Shown one piece after another: positions 8,678 to 17,632 of a stretch of 49,026 nucleotides of DNA; position 1 is the first letter of the stretch, and every line of letters begins with the position of its first letter. Made by a program: the position numbers and the translations under genes. Source of the stretch: Alphaproteobacteria bacterium (lineage in GTDB: Bacteria > Pseudomonadota > Alphaproteobacteria > Caulobacterales > Parvularculaceae); NCBI GenBank assembly GCA_030426465.1, contig JAUHYK010000026.1, positions 1 to 49,026 on the forward strand, read 5' to 3'. Below the pieces are notes generated by a model. That model saw nothing but the letters and a program-made list of their open reading frames with translations, did no database searches and had not been told where the DNA came from.

Positions 8678-8769
8678 GAAACTCCCCTTCCCAATGGCGA
8701 AGGGGCATGTTTAACGGTCGTCACCCGGAAACGAAAGCTTTACCGGCGCCCTAATCGCGCCGCGCCGCC

Positions 8770-9720
8770 TTACCCTTTGTTATGATAGGTAAGTTCCAGG
8801 AAAACATCCTCGAGATCAGCCTCAACCGTGGTGATGTCTTTGACCGAAACCCCGGCGCTGTTGAGCCGCGCCAGAATATCCGCAACCTGGCTTTTGCTCG
8901 GTTGATAGGAGATGGCGAGACTTCCGTCATCTCTCAGATCGACGTCGAAATCGCCCAGATCAGGCTTCACCGAAACATTCTCATTGGGCGTCACCATCAG
9001 CATTTTCCGGTCGAGCGATGAAATCAGCTTTTCCGTCGGCTCACAGGCGACCACCTCGCCATGGTTGATGATGGCGATTTCCTTGCAGAGCTCCTGCGCT
9101 TCTTCGAGATAGTGCGTAGTCAGAACAATCGTCACGCCTTGTTCGTGGAGCTTCAGGACATATTCCCAGAGCTGTTTTCTGAGTTCGATATCGACGCCCG
9201 CGGTCGGCTCATCGAGAATCAGAATTGGCGGTGAATGCACCATGGCCTTGGCGACGAGAAGGCGCCGCTTCATACCGCCCGACAGCATCCGCACATAGGC
9301 GTTGGCTTTGTCTTCAAGGCCGAGCGCCGTCAAAATCTCCATGGAGCGGCGCTGCGATTTCGGCACGCCATAAAGCCCCGCCTGAATCTCCATGCCTTCG
9401 AGCGGCGTGAAGAACACCTCCATGTTGATTTCCTGGGGCACGATGCCAAGCGCGGCGCGCGCCTGGCGCGGATTGCGGTCAATGTCGAAACCCCAGACCG
9501 AAACCTCGCCCGCGCTTTTTCTGACCAGCCCGGCCAGAATATTGATGAAGGTAGACTTGCCCGCGCCATTCGGTCCCAGGAGACCGAAAATCGTGCCGCG
9601 TTTCACGAAAATATCGACCCCCTTCAGGGCCTCTTTCGCTGGCGCTTTGCCATTGCCGCCATAGGTCTTGCGCACCCCGCGCGCAGCAATGGCGTAGTCA
9701 GCGTTGGAATTGAAATCCAT
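8770..9720 (-). CDS. ABC transporter ATP-binding protein, multidrug/ABC-2 exporter type
   Basis: A 316-residue nucleotide-binding subunit with Walker A GPNGAGKST, Q-loop VPQE, signature LSGGM, Walker B LILDEP and switch histidine TTHYLEEA. The ~90-residue C-terminal extension (SYQPSKSQVADILARLNSAG and onward) is typical of DrrA/NatA/CcmA-like ATPases that pair with ABC-2 permeases. No permease gene lies next to it, so the partner is elsewhere or this acts alone. ATG 9720 follows GGATGATC; an earlier in-frame start at 9738 has no such site. It is divergent from the zinc-finger gene at 9869. Confidence 0.88.
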   Translation of the reverse strand: MDFNSNADYAIAARGVRKTYGGNGKAPAKEALKGVDIFVKRGTIFGLLGPNGAGKSTFINILAGLVRKSAGEVSVWGFDIDRNPRQARAALGIVPQEINMEVFFTPLEGMEIQAGLYGVPKSQRRSMEILTALGLEDKANAYVRMLSGGMKRRLLVAKAMVHSPPILILDEPTAGVDIELRKQLWEYVLKLHEQGVTIVLTTHYLEEAQELCKEIAIINHGEVVACEPTEKLISSLDRKMLMVTPNENVSVKPDLGDFDVDLRDDGSLAISYQPSKSQVADILARLNSAGVSVKDITTVEADLEDVFLELTYHNKG

Positions 9721-9868
9721 GGAATGATCATCCGGCATATTCGACAGCGCTTATCGCGCCGCACACAGGGCGGGTCAACCGCAAGGCGCCAGAGTCACAA
9801 AGACTTGACGAATTGGACCGGCGACGGCAATCCATATCTATACAAGCCATTAGAAAACCTCCCGACCT

Positions 9869-10066
9869 ATGAGCGATCAAAAAGCCCCGGCGAAACCCGC
9901 CACTCCCGATCCGGAAGTCATCTATACCGACAAGCGCCGCGTTTCCTGCAATGGCGGCGGCGGCGCACTCGGCCATCCGCTGGTCTGGTATTCGCTCGAA
10001 GACGGCGAAGCCGAATGCGGCTATTGCGATGTGAAGTTTATCTACAAGCCTGGTGACAGTCACTAA
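9869..10066 (+). CDS. CHCC-type zinc-finger domain protein (NDUFS6-like)
   Basis: A 65-residue protein with the CHCC zinc ligands visible: the Cys of RVSCNGG, the His of LGHPLVW, and the two Cys of ECGYC. This zf-CHCC fold is shared with the mitochondrial complex I accessory subunit NDUFS6 and is widespread as a single small gene in alphaproteobacteria. A role with respiratory complex I is a family-based inference; no nuo genes are in the window. It is followed closely by the metallopeptidase-like gene, possibly co-transcribed. Confidence 0.85.
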   Translation: MSDQKAPAKPATPDPEVIYTDKRRVSCNGGGGALGHPLVWYSLEDGEAECGYCDVKFIYKPGDSH

Positions 10067-10090
10067 GACGAGCTGCGAGGACATGCTTTC

Positions 10091-11131
10091 ATGATTGGCG
10101 CCCTCGCTGCACTTTTTGTTTCGTCCGCCGCGCCGGATATTCACGTCAACTTAGACACCAGTTTCGCCAGTGCGGTTCTTGAGGAAGTGTGCTCAAAAAC
10201 CGGCATTGACGAAGACGCGATCCGCGCTTCTGAAACGGCGCAGATCATGGTGGATCATTTTCATCAATTCCGCGACGACTTCACCATGGACGCTTATGTG
10301 GAAGCGCGCAGAGCCGCAGCCAACTGCGAAACGCCTGAGCGCGATATTTTCCGCTTCGGAGAGGTCATCGAGCGACGCGAAGAGCTTCGCGCCGACATCG
10401 CCCTACTCGAAACCCGGGGAGAGGAAATCGGCGACACGATAACTGACATGCTTGGCGCCTACACGCCCGCCGAAATTTCCTTCGCCGGCGCTGCAACCGT
10501 CGTGACGGGAAGCCCTTCCTGCGGCGGCTGGTCCAGGGACGCCGCTTTTTTCGTCGACCTTCCCTGCTTGAAAGGCGACCATGACGGCCTCACCTATCTC
10601 GCCGCGCATGAAACTTATCACGCTATTCAAAGCCGCTTCATGCCTGAGCCACCGGATAGCAATGAAGCGCTGTCGATTTTTTCGGAGATTATTCGGGAGG
10701 GAACGGCGAGCGTCGTCGCAGATTTCAGCGAGATCGAAACCAACGGCGCCTATACGCAACTTTCGCAGCGGGTCATCAAGACAAATGACCGGCGCATGGA
10801 CGCCAATTTTGATCTTCTCAATATGGCGTTCTTTTATCTCAGCAAAAGCGGCGACCCAGAGGCGTCACAAAAAACAGAAGCCATCGGCCTTTCCGGCTTT
10901 TTTGACAGTCCCTTCTACGCTATTGGCGCCGGCATGACGCGCGTCATAGACAGCGCCTATGGACGCGATGCTCTACTCTGCCTGATGGCGGCGACGCCGG
11001 AACAGTTTTTCCTCGCCTATGACCGCGCGGCGCAAGAAACAGGCGAAACCCGCCTTGGCCCAAATGTGATGGACGCAGCGAAGAAAAACTCCACCCGCAA
11101 AACCGCCGCATCCGCCAAAGCCTGTTTCTAG
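10091..11131 (+). CDS. Putative gluzincin zinc peptidase, DUF5700/DUF2268-like
   Basis: A 346-residue protein with HETYH at about residues 173-177 and, about 30 residues later, a helix IIREGTASVVADF that could supply the glutamate ligand. This is the HExxH...E arrangement of gluzincins. The N-terminus MIGALAALFVSSAAPDI is a short hydrophobic leader, so export is possible. The family resembles uncharacterised DUF2268/DUF5700-type predicted peptidases; the exact assignment is uncertain. A weak GAGGA lies before ATG 10091. Its stop codon overlaps the stop of the convergent symporter gene. Confidence 0.6.
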   Translation: MIGALAALFVSSAAPDIHVNLDTSFASAVLEEVCSKTGIDEDAIRASETAQIMVDHFHQFRDDFTMDAYVEARRAAANCETPERDIFRFGEVIERREELRADIALLETRGEEIGDTITDMLGAYTPAEISFAGAATVVTGSPSCGGWSRDAAFFVDLPCLKGDHDGLTYLAAHETYHAIQSRFMPEPPDSNEALSIFSEIIREGTASVVADFSEIETNGAYTQLSQRVIKTNDRRMDANFDLLNMAFFYLSKSGDPEASQKTEAIGLSGFFDSPFYAIGAGMTRVIDSAYGRDALLCLMAATPEQFFLAYDRAAQETGETRLGPNVMDAAKKNSTRKTAASAKACF

Positions 11132-12501
11132 GCGTTTGAAGGCGGCGGCGATTCCTGCGGTTTTTGCGCTTCCGGCGCAGGGGTCTCTGTTTCAGTCCCA
11201 GACAACAATCTGCACGCCACCAGATCGCCGGTGACGTTGACGGCTGTGCGCGCCATATCGAGGAGCCGGTCAACGCCGAGCACCAGAGCAAGACCATTAA
11301 GCGGAATGCCGAAACTGGTCGCCGTCGCCGAAAGAACCGCGATTGAAGCGCCGGGCGCCGCAGGCGCGCCGATGGAGGCGCCGGTGAGCGTAATCATGAC
11401 AAAGGCGAGATCGCCCGGCGATAACGTCACGCCCGCAATATTCGCCAGAAACACAATCGCCGCCGACTGATAGAGCGCTGTCCCCGCCATATTCACTGTC
11501 GACGCAAGCGGAACGACCGCGCCCGCGAGAGACGGCGCAACGCCGAGCTTTTCAACCGCCGTTTTCATGGTCAACGGCATCACCGCCGCCGAACTGGATG
11601 TGGAAAAGGCCAGCAATTGCACGGGTGCGACAGCGCGAAGGAAAGCCCAGGGCGCCATGCCGCCCACAAGCGCGATGATCGCCAGGTAAACAATCAGCAG
11701 CAAAAACAGACCGCCAATAACCACGCCGCAATAAACCGCGAGATCGATCAGCGTGTTGAGCCCGTTCACCGCCGTTGTTTCCGCCATCAAGCCGAAGACC
11801 GCGAGCGGCGCAAAGCGCATCGCCGTGCGGATAACCGTCATGCAGACTTCCAGCACGGCGCCCGCGAGCGCCACAAGCGGCTTGGTGAGTTCTCGCTTGT
11901 CGCTCGTCACCGTCGCGACGCCAATGAACAGCGCAAAGACGACAATCGCCAGCATGTCCTGATCCAAAATCGACGCGGAAACATTTTGCGGAATCAGATT
12001 CGAAATCATCGACGGCAATTCGCGGCTGATGGTTTCCATCGGCGAAGACACCGGCTCAATCGTCGCCGGATCCGGCTTCAAATGCGGCGTCGGCGGCGCG
12101 CTGATCATCACTTCCTTACCGGCGGAAACAAGCCGGGCGAGACCGCCGCCAATGGAGGCGCCAATGAATGTGGTGACGAGCACGAACGCCGTCAGCCGTA
12201 AGCCAATGCGGCGCAAATCGGCGCCGGCGCCCGCTGCGGCGATCCCCATCACAATAGAACTGACCACCAGCGGAGTGATCACCATGCGGATCAGCGCCAG
12301 AAACAACCGTCCGGGGAGTGCGAGCCAGTCCCCCGTTGTCTGGGCAACCTGACGGGAGACAAGCGCAAGGTCCGGCCCCAGCAGCGCGCCCACGCCGACG
12401 CCCAGCCCGATCGCGATCAGCACCTGCAGCCACAAGCGCCCGCGGACGAGAATGTCGAGGCGGCGATTGAGGCGGTTATATTTAAAGCGGGATCGGGGCA
12501 T
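11128..12501 (-). CDS. Dicarboxylate/amino acid:cation symporter (SDF/DAACS family)
   Basis: A 457-residue inner-membrane carrier with about eight transmembrane helices and two re-entrant hairpins. Visible family landmarks are the serine-rich hairpin AFSTSSSAAVMPLTM, the NMAGTALYQ motif of TM7 and the tip TGASIGAPAAPGAS of the second hairpin. Members take up C4-dicarboxylates, glutamate or aspartate with Na+ or H+. The exact substrate cannot be told from sequence. The proline-rich C-terminal tail is cytoplasmic. Start ATG 12501 is followed by a basic N-terminus before the first helix. Confidence 0.9.
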   Translation of the reverse strand: MPRSRFKYNRLNRRLDILVRGRLWLQVLIAIGLGVGVGALLGPDLALVSRQVAQTTGDWLALPGRLFLALIRMVITPLVVSSIVMGIAAAGAGADLRRIGLRLTAFVLVTTFIGASIGGGLARLVSAGKEVMISAPPTPHLKPDPATIEPVSSPMETISRELPSMISNLIPQNVSASILDQDMLAIVVFALFIGVATVTSDKRELTKPLVALAGAVLEVCMTVIRTAMRFAPLAVFGLMAETTAVNGLNTLIDLAVYCGVVIGGLFLLLIVYLAIIALVGGMAPWAFLRAVAPVQLLAFSTSSSAAVMPLTMKTAVEKLGVAPSLAGAVVPLASTVNMAGTALYQSAAIVFLANIAGVTLSPGDLAFVMITLTGASIGAPAAPGASIAVLSATATSFGIPLNGLALVLGVDRLLDMARTAVNVTGDLVACRLLSGTETETPAPEAQKPQESPPPSNA

Positions 12502-12608
12502 CGAGCGCCTTTTGCGAAGAGCTGCTGCTTCCTCGCGCGGTTTTACAGTCTGCTAGTGAAAACGCCACTGCGCCAATCGGCGCGGTGAACACAGCGCGCC
12601 TGATGCGC

Positions 12609-14147
12609 CTAAGCCGCATCCTGCCGCGCCAGTCGCCAGACCTCACGCGCTTTCGGCGGCGAGGATTGCAGGATCGCATTGCGGAAAATCCGGCCCAGAA
12701 AACGCACCAGCACAATCGCAAAGGCGAGCATGAAAGCGGTCGCGCCGACAATCTCCCATAAGGGCGGGTCGGCGGCCGCGCGCATCATCACCGCATAGGG
12801 CGTGTAAATGGGAATCCAAGTGAGCAACGATGCAATGAAGCCGTTGGGGTTTTCAAACACCATGATCATGAAAGGCAAGGGCGCAAAGACAAGCAACATC
12901 ACCGGGCCCATATAGGACTGCGCATCCTGCAGTGAATTCGAGACCGCGCCGATGGCGAGAAAGATCATCGCGAAAATCGCATAAGCGCAGAAGAAATAGA
13001 AAAGATAGATCAGCAGCAGCGGCGAAGTGAATAGCGAGGCGAAAACAGACCCCATGACATTGGCGCCGCCAACGCCCAGCGCCGCCGAGCCCGCCAGCCC
13101 GCCGAAAAGGAAAATCGCCGGCATGGTCAGACCCACCGCCGCAATGCCGATCAGCTTGCCCATCATCAGCTGATCCGCCGTCACGGACGATAGAAGGATT
13201 TCAACGATCTTGTTCGAGCGCTCTTCAATCGTGTTCGTCAGCAGCAAATTGCCGACGCCGAAAATTATCACCAGCAACATATAAGTGAGCGCCGCCGGCA
13301 TCAGCGTTTCAATCCGGTCCTGCATATCGAGCTGGGCTTCTTCGGCTTCACGGTCGGGGCGGTAGGCCTCAAACGGGGCGGCGATGGCGGCGACATCGTC
13401 CAGCGCTGCGCGCGGCAATCCCAAGGCTTCCGCCGCTTCGCGTTTCAACGCCGCATCGAGCGCATTGCCGACAAGATCTTCAAGCGCCGTGTCGGTGAGA
13501 TTGCGGCTCCAATATTGCGCGGATGGCGGCGCCTCCCCACCATTCAACGCAGGCGCGCCGAACCCTTCGGGAATCAGCACCGCCGCAAAAAGCGGCGCGG
13601 GCTCGCCATCGGCGCGAATAATATTGCGTTCATCGAGAAGATAGGGACGCAGGATCGTTTCCGCCTCCTCCACCGAGGTCGCCACAGCCAGCGCCACCGG
13701 CCCCGCAACCCGTTCAAATTGCTCACGCGGCGCTGTGAAAGCCGGCGCGCCTGCGCGCAGAATATCCGCCACCGCCGCTTCCGCCGCGGCGTAGCCGCCC
13801 GCCTCCTCGATTTCCTTGACGCGCGCATCGCTCACTCCGTCCGGCGCGAAAGGCGCAGGCAACGCCTCCACCGCGGCGGCGGGCGCATAGGCTGCGAGAT
13901 AAACATTCCACGCATTCAAGGTCGCCAGCGCATGACGGCGCGTAATCTCCCGGTCGATCTCATCTGCATACTGACCGGTTTCATCATAGACGACAAAGAC
14001 CCGCGACGGCTTGCTGCGCTCGGCGAAACCCATGGCGGCGGTCAACCCCGCAAGCCCCAGCGGGAACATCACAAGAAAAATCAGGAAGCCGCGCGAGAGC
14101 ACATATTGCTTGTATTCGCGCCAGGCGATGAGAAGCACCTGTTTCAT
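12609..14147 (-). CDS. ABC-2 type transporter permease (NatB-like)
   Basis: A 512-residue permease. It has one N-terminal transmembrane segment (GFLIFLVMFPLGLAGLTAAMGF), a large extracytoplasmic domain (about residues 40-275) and five or six C-terminal helices beginning AALTYMLLVIIFGVGNLLL. NTIEERSNKIVEILLSS is the coupling motif conserved in NatB/YhaP-type Na+ or peptide exporters. The ATG overlaps the stop of the upstream ATPase gene by four bases (ATGA, 14144-14147), so the two subunits are made together. Confidence 0.9.
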   Translation of the reverse strand: MKQVLLIAWREYKQYVLSRGFLIFLVMFPLGLAGLTAAMGFAERSKPSRVFVVYDETGQYADEIDREITRRHALATLNAWNVYLAAYAPAAAVEALPAPFAPDGVSDARVKEIEEAGGYAAAEAAVADILRAGAPAFTAPREQFERVAGPVALAVATSVEEAETILRPYLLDERNIIRADGEPAPLFAAVLIPEGFGAPALNGGEAPPSAQYWSRNLTDTALEDLVGNALDAALKREAAEALGLPRAALDDVAAIAAPFEAYRPDREAEEAQLDMQDRIETLMPAALTYMLLVIIFGVGNLLLTNTIEERSNKIVEILLSSVTADQLMMGKLIGIAAVGLTMPAIFLFGGLAGSAALGVGGANVMGSVFASLFTSPLLLIYLFYFFCAYAIFAMIFLAIGAVSNSLQDAQSYMGPVMLLVFAPLPFMIMVFENPNGFIASLLTWIPIYTPYAVMMRAAADPPLWEIVGATAFMLAFAIVLVRFLGRIFRNAILQSSPPKAREVWRLARQDAA

Positions 14148-15103
14148 TCCGCCGCCTCCGCCCGCACGCCGGACAGCGGGGCCAGCGCTTCATCGCCAGC
14201 GAGCGCCACGAAGATGTCATGGAGCGTCGCCCCGGCCTGCTCGAAACGGGTCAGGACAATTCCGGCGGCGACCGCCTGATGCAAAAACCCTTGCGGATCG
14301 GCGTTTTCAGCAAGCTCGATGTCATAATCGTTTTCCTCGCCGCCGCTCCGTTCAAGGCGCACGGAAAGAACTCCGGAAAACGCCTCGAAGGCGGCGGCGG
14401 GCGCCGGTGAGCGCACATGGATGTGGCGCCCGAAGCCAGCTCGCGCTTCGGACAAGGTTCCCTCAAATCGCTTTTGCCCCTTGGCGATAATCAGGAAGCG
14501 ATCGCAGAGCCGTTCCGCATGCTGCATCACATGGGTCGAAAAAATAATTGTGCGCCCGCCCGCACGCTGCTCAGCGATCAGCTCTTCCAGCGTCTGCTGG
14601 TTGATCGGGTCGAGGCCGGAAAAAGGCTCGTCAAGAATGAGCAACTCCGGCTCATGGGCGATCGTCGCCAGGAGCTGAACCTTTTGCGCCATGCCCTTCG
14701 ACAGCGCTTCGCATTTCGAACGCGCAAAATCGCCAAGACCGAATTGTTCAAGCAACGCATAAGCGCGTTTCTTCGCCGTCGCGCCGGAAAGTCCGCGCAG
14801 GCGCGCAAAATAGGCGATCGAGTCCGCGGCTTTCATCTTGCGATAGAGCCCGCGCTCTTCCGGCAAATAGCCGATGCGCCGGCGCACCGAGATCGCGGAG
14901 TTCGATCCAAGAACCGAAATGCGCCCCTCCGTCGGCTGCACTATATCAAGCAGCATGCGAAGCGTCGTGGTCTTGCCCGCGCCATTTGGCCCCAGAAAAC
15001 CGTAAATTTCGCCCTGGCCCACCGCGAAGGAGAGATCGTCCACCGCTGTGAAGGCGCCGTATCGCTTGGTGACATTTTCAAGCTGAACGGGAAGGTCCGT
15101 CAT
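14144..15103 (-). CDS. ABC transporter ATP-binding protein (NatA-like), partner of the adjacent permease
   Basis: A 319-residue ATPase with Walker A GPNGAGKTT, signature LSKGMAQK, Walker B LLILDEP and switch His in STHVMQHAE. The C-terminal domain (about 225-310) is typical of NatA/YhaQ-type subunits. It powers export by the ABC-2 permease encoded directly downstream. ATG 15103 is preferred; a TTG two codons earlier is in frame. Confidence 0.9.
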   Translation of the reverse strand: MTDLPVQLENVTKRYGAFTAVDDLSFAVGQGEIYGFLGPNGAGKTTTLRMLLDIVQPTEGRISVLGSNSAISVRRRIGYLPEERGLYRKMKAADSIAYFARLRGLSGATAKKRAYALLEQFGLGDFARSKCEALSKGMAQKVQLLATIAHEPELLILDEPFSGLDPINQQTLEELIAEQRAGGRTIIFSTHVMQHAERLCDRFLIIAKGQKRFEGTLSEARAGFGRHIHVRSPAPAAAFEAFSGVLSVRLERSGGEENDYDIELAENADPQGFLHQAVAAGIVLTRFEQAGATLHDIFVALAGDEALAPLSGVRAEAAE

Positions 15104-15181
15104 CGGCAAACTTTCTAATGGGGGCGCTTTGGGCGGGCGCTTTAATGTCGGCTTGCGGGCGTTAAGGAAAGCCTAAGCTTC

Positions 15182-15622
15182 TTACCAGTTTCCGGTGTTT
15201 TCCATAGAGGCCCAGGGCTCCGCCGGGGCGAGACTCTCGCCCTTTTGAAGAAGCTCAATGGAAATATTGTCGGGCGAGCGCACAAACGCCATATGGCCGT
15301 CGCGGGGCGGCCGGTTGATGACAACGCCGCCGTCTTTCAGCTTTTTACAGGTTGCGTAGATATCATCCACCAGATAGGCGAGATGGCCGAAATTGCGCCC
15401 GCCGTCATAATCTTCCGTATCCCAATTATAGGTCAACTCAACAAGGGGCGCTTTCTTCTCTTTCGCCGCCTCGGCGTCTTCAGGCGCGGCGAGAAAGACC
15501 AGCGTAAACCGGCCCTTGTCGTTTTCCATACGGTGAACCTCTACGAGACCAAGCTTGTTGCAATAGAAATCAAGCGACTTGTCGAGGTCTTTGACCCGCA
15601 CCATTGTATGCAAATAACGCAT
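15182..15622 (-). CDS. gloA: Lactoylglutathione lyase-like VOC protein (glyoxalase I)
   Basis: A 146-residue vicinal-oxygen-chelate protein with the four glyoxalase I metal ligands in register: H5, E62, H80 and E123. The glutathione-site segments [19 protein letters not shown] and [13 protein letters not shown] are also present. The enzyme isomerises the hemithioacetal of methylglyoxal and glutathione to S-lactoylglutathione. The C-terminal ~20 residues ([17 protein letters not shown]) are a longer tail than in the E. coli enzyme. It lies just downstream of the membrane-protein gene at 15632, on the same strand. Confidence 0.88.
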   Translation of the reverse strand: MRYLHTMVRVKDLDKSLDFYCNKLGLVEVHRMENDKGRFTLVFLAAPEDAEAAKEKKAPLVELTYNWDTEDYDGGRNFGHLAYLVDDIYATCKKLKDGGVVINRPPRDGHMAFVRSPDNISIELLQKGESLAPAEPWASMENTGNW

Positions 15623-15631
15623 GTCTTCTCC

Positions 15632-16174
15632 CTATCCTTTTGCGCGGATCAGCTCATCGCGAAGATAGCCGGGGCGGCGCGCATGAAACCGGCGCATGAA
15701 AAACCAGACGATGACGAGCCAGACGACCATCACGCCGAAGAAATAATAAAACCCGGCGACATCGCGAATATAGTAAAGCGCAGCCTCGGGCGGCGTATCC
15801 TTGAAGATCACGAGCTTGCCGTCTTCAACAAAGACTCGGTCGGCGACATCGACAGGCTCCGGAATAAGACCGGCGGCGCCCGCAAGCCAGAGCCCTACAT
15901 TCAGCATCGCAAATGTCACGGGCAATGAGATAAAAAACGAGGCGATGGCGCCGAGCGCATATTTCGGAAAACGCGGCGTGTGCACCAGTGCATAGACCTC
16001 GCGAAACTTCTCCTCGCTGATCCCCTCCAGAAACTCCGGTTCATTCTTCTGGATCAGCGCCCATTTGATAGCGGCGCCCTCGGCGACCTCCTCGGCGATC
16101 TTTGCCCGCCAGCGCCAATAGAGCCCGCCCGCCAGGGCGAGCAGCGCAAACACAACAAGGAAAAAGCCGAGCAT
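15632..16174 (-). CDS. Conserved hypothetical membrane protein
   Basis: A 180-residue protein with three predicted membrane segments: residues about 2-20 (LGFFLVVFALLALAGGLYW), about 75-105 (ALGAIASFFISLPVTFAML and onward) and about 143-162 (YYFFGVMVVWLVIVWFFM). A charged region sits between the first two. No enzyme motif was recognised. It shares strand and close spacing with the DUF2244 gene upstream and glyoxalase downstream, so the three may form one transcript. Confidence 0.65.
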   Translation of the reverse strand: MLGFFLVVFALLALAGGLYWRWRAKIAEEVAEGAAIKWALIQKNEPEFLEGISEEKFREVYALVHTPRFPKYALGAIASFFISLPVTFAMLNVGLWLAGAAGLIPEPVDVADRVFVEDGKLVIFKDTPPEAALYYIRDVAGFYYFFGVMVVWLVIVWFFMRRFHARRPGYLRDELIRAKG

Positions 16175-16210
16175 CTGGGTCCTGTTCGTTTAAAAGAGGC
16201 CCCGTGTAGC

Positions 16211-16756
16211 CTATTGGCGCGCTTTGCCCAAGGCGTTCGAGAGGGCCTCGGCGAACCGGCCCCGCTCATCGGGGGACAGGAACGACCCGAGGATAAGGGT
16301 CTGCCCCTTGGAGGTGACCCGCACCTGGCTCTCATGGCCCACCGGCCGCTCTATAAAGACCCGAGTCCAGAAAGGCTGGAGCCGCCAGCGGGTCTCATGA
16401 CCGGAGGGGAGCACCCGCGCCACCCACATCTCGTCTTCGGTGACGCGCACCCGCTCGCGCAGACGGCCCTGACGGTAGCTCAGTTTGAAGGCGAGCCAGA
16501 CCGCAAAAATATCCAGCCCGCAAAATCCCACCACTGGCCAGGCGCCCTTGAGGAAGAAATACGTCCCGAAGGCGAGGTTGGAAAGGATGACGATCGTCAT
16601 CACCGCTGCGAAGCCGGCATTGGGCAGCGAGCGGTTCGGCGAGAGCACAGCGTCGAAAAGGCTGCGCCCGTCGGCGACGTCGTCCAGGCCGGACGCGCTG
16701 GAGGAACGCCCCTTTTGCACCGGGGCCATGGTTTCGTAATGACGGTTGCGCGGCAT
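16211..16756 (-). CDS. DUF2244 domain-containing membrane protein
   Basis: A 181-residue protein with a disordered N-terminus, two adjacent transmembrane segments (AAVMTIVILSNLAFGTYFFL and VVGFCGLDIFAVWLAFKLSY) and a C-terminal soluble beta domain containing WLQPFW-like and LGSFLSPDER-like motifs. This layout is DUF2244, common in alphaproteobacteria and often near nth. The function is unknown. It is divergent from nth here, across about 105 bases. Confidence 0.8.
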   Translation of the reverse strand: MPRNRHYETMAPVQKGRSSSASGLDDVADGRSLFDAVLSPNRSLPNAGFAAVMTIVILSNLAFGTYFFLKGAWPVVGFCGLDIFAVWLAFKLSYRQGRLRERVRVTEDEMWVARVLPSGHETRWRLQPFWTRVFIERPVGHESQVRVTSKGQTLILGSFLSPDERGRFAEALSNALGKARQ

Positions 16757-16861
16757 GGGGAAAATATAAGTCGACCGCCCGGTTTCGGCAATTCACGAAG
16801 GACAGAACTTTACCTCTCGAAAGCGCGCGTTATGGTCGCGCCAACCATTCCAAGAGACCTC

Positions 16862-17632
16862 ATGCCCAAAATGACACGCAACACGGCGCGGAAGATTTTC
16901 GAGCGCCTCTCCGAGTCGAGCCCAGAGCCGCAGACCGAGCTTTATTTCAAAAACCCGTTCACCCTCGTCGTCGCCGTAGCGCTGTCCGCCCAAGCGACGG
17001 ATGTGGGCGTCAACAAGGCGACGAAAACGCTGTTCGAGGTCGCCGACACGCCACAGAAAATGGCGGCGCTGGGCGAGAAGAAACTTGGCGAGTATATCAA
17101 AACCATCGGCCTGTGGCGGGGCAAGGCGAAAAACGTCATTGCGCTGTCCAAGAAGATCATTGACGAATTCGGCGGCGAGGTTCCGCAAACGCGCGAAGAG
17201 CTGGAAACCCTGCCAGGCGTCGGCCGCAAGACCGCCAATGTGGTCATGAATGTCGCCTTCGGCCAACCCACCATCGCCGTCGACACCCACATTTTCCGCG
17301 TCTGCAACCGCACTGGCCTTGCCACCGGCAAGACCCCGCTGGCAGTCGAATTGGGCCTTGAGAAAATCATCCCCGATGATTTCATGCTTCACGCCCATCA
17401 CTGGCTGATCCTGCATGGACGCTATATCTGCAAGGCGCGAAAACCCGAGTGCTGGCGCTGTCCGATTGTCGATCTTTGCGGCTTCAAGGAAAAGGTGATG
17501 AGCCCGGATCAGCCGAAAAAGGAAAAGGCGAAAGCCGCAAAAAAGTCGGCGCCAAAGAAAAAAGCCGCGCCAAAAAAGAAGCTCGCCGGGAAACCGAAGT
17601 TGCGGGCGACAAAAAGGAAAGCTGCATCATGA
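16862..17632 (+). CDS. nth: Endonuclease III
   Basis: A 256-residue DNA glycosylase/AP lyase that removes oxidised pyrimidines in base excision repair. The helix-hairpin-helix LPGVGRKTA contains the catalytic lysine K123, VDTHIFRVCNR supplies D141, and the iron-sulphur cluster loop is C190-x6-C197-x2-C200-x5-C206. After the core there is an extra ~45-residue Lys/Ala-rich tail (from about 212), probably a nonspecific DNA-binding arm. ATG 16862 is chosen on homology; ATG 16832 is in frame. Its stop overlaps the pyrF start by ATGA. Confidence 0.95.
   Translation: MPKMTRNTARKIFERLSESSPEPQTELYFKNPFTLVVAVALSAQATDVGVNKATKTLFEVADTPQKMAALGEKKLGEYIKTIGLWRGKAKNVIALSKKIIDEFGGEVPQTREELETLPGVGRKTANVVMNVAFGQPTIAVDTHIFRVCNRTGLATGKTPLAVELGLEKIIPDDFMLHAHHWLILHGRYICKARKPECWRCPIVDLCGFKEKVMSPDQPKKEKAKAAKKSAPKKKAAPKKKLAGKPKLRATKRKAAS

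Noticed and set aside
15980-16861. Upstream extension of the nth frame
   Set aside because: The open frame runs back through the DUF2244 and membrane-protein genes on the other strand. Endonuclease III homology begins at about 16862.
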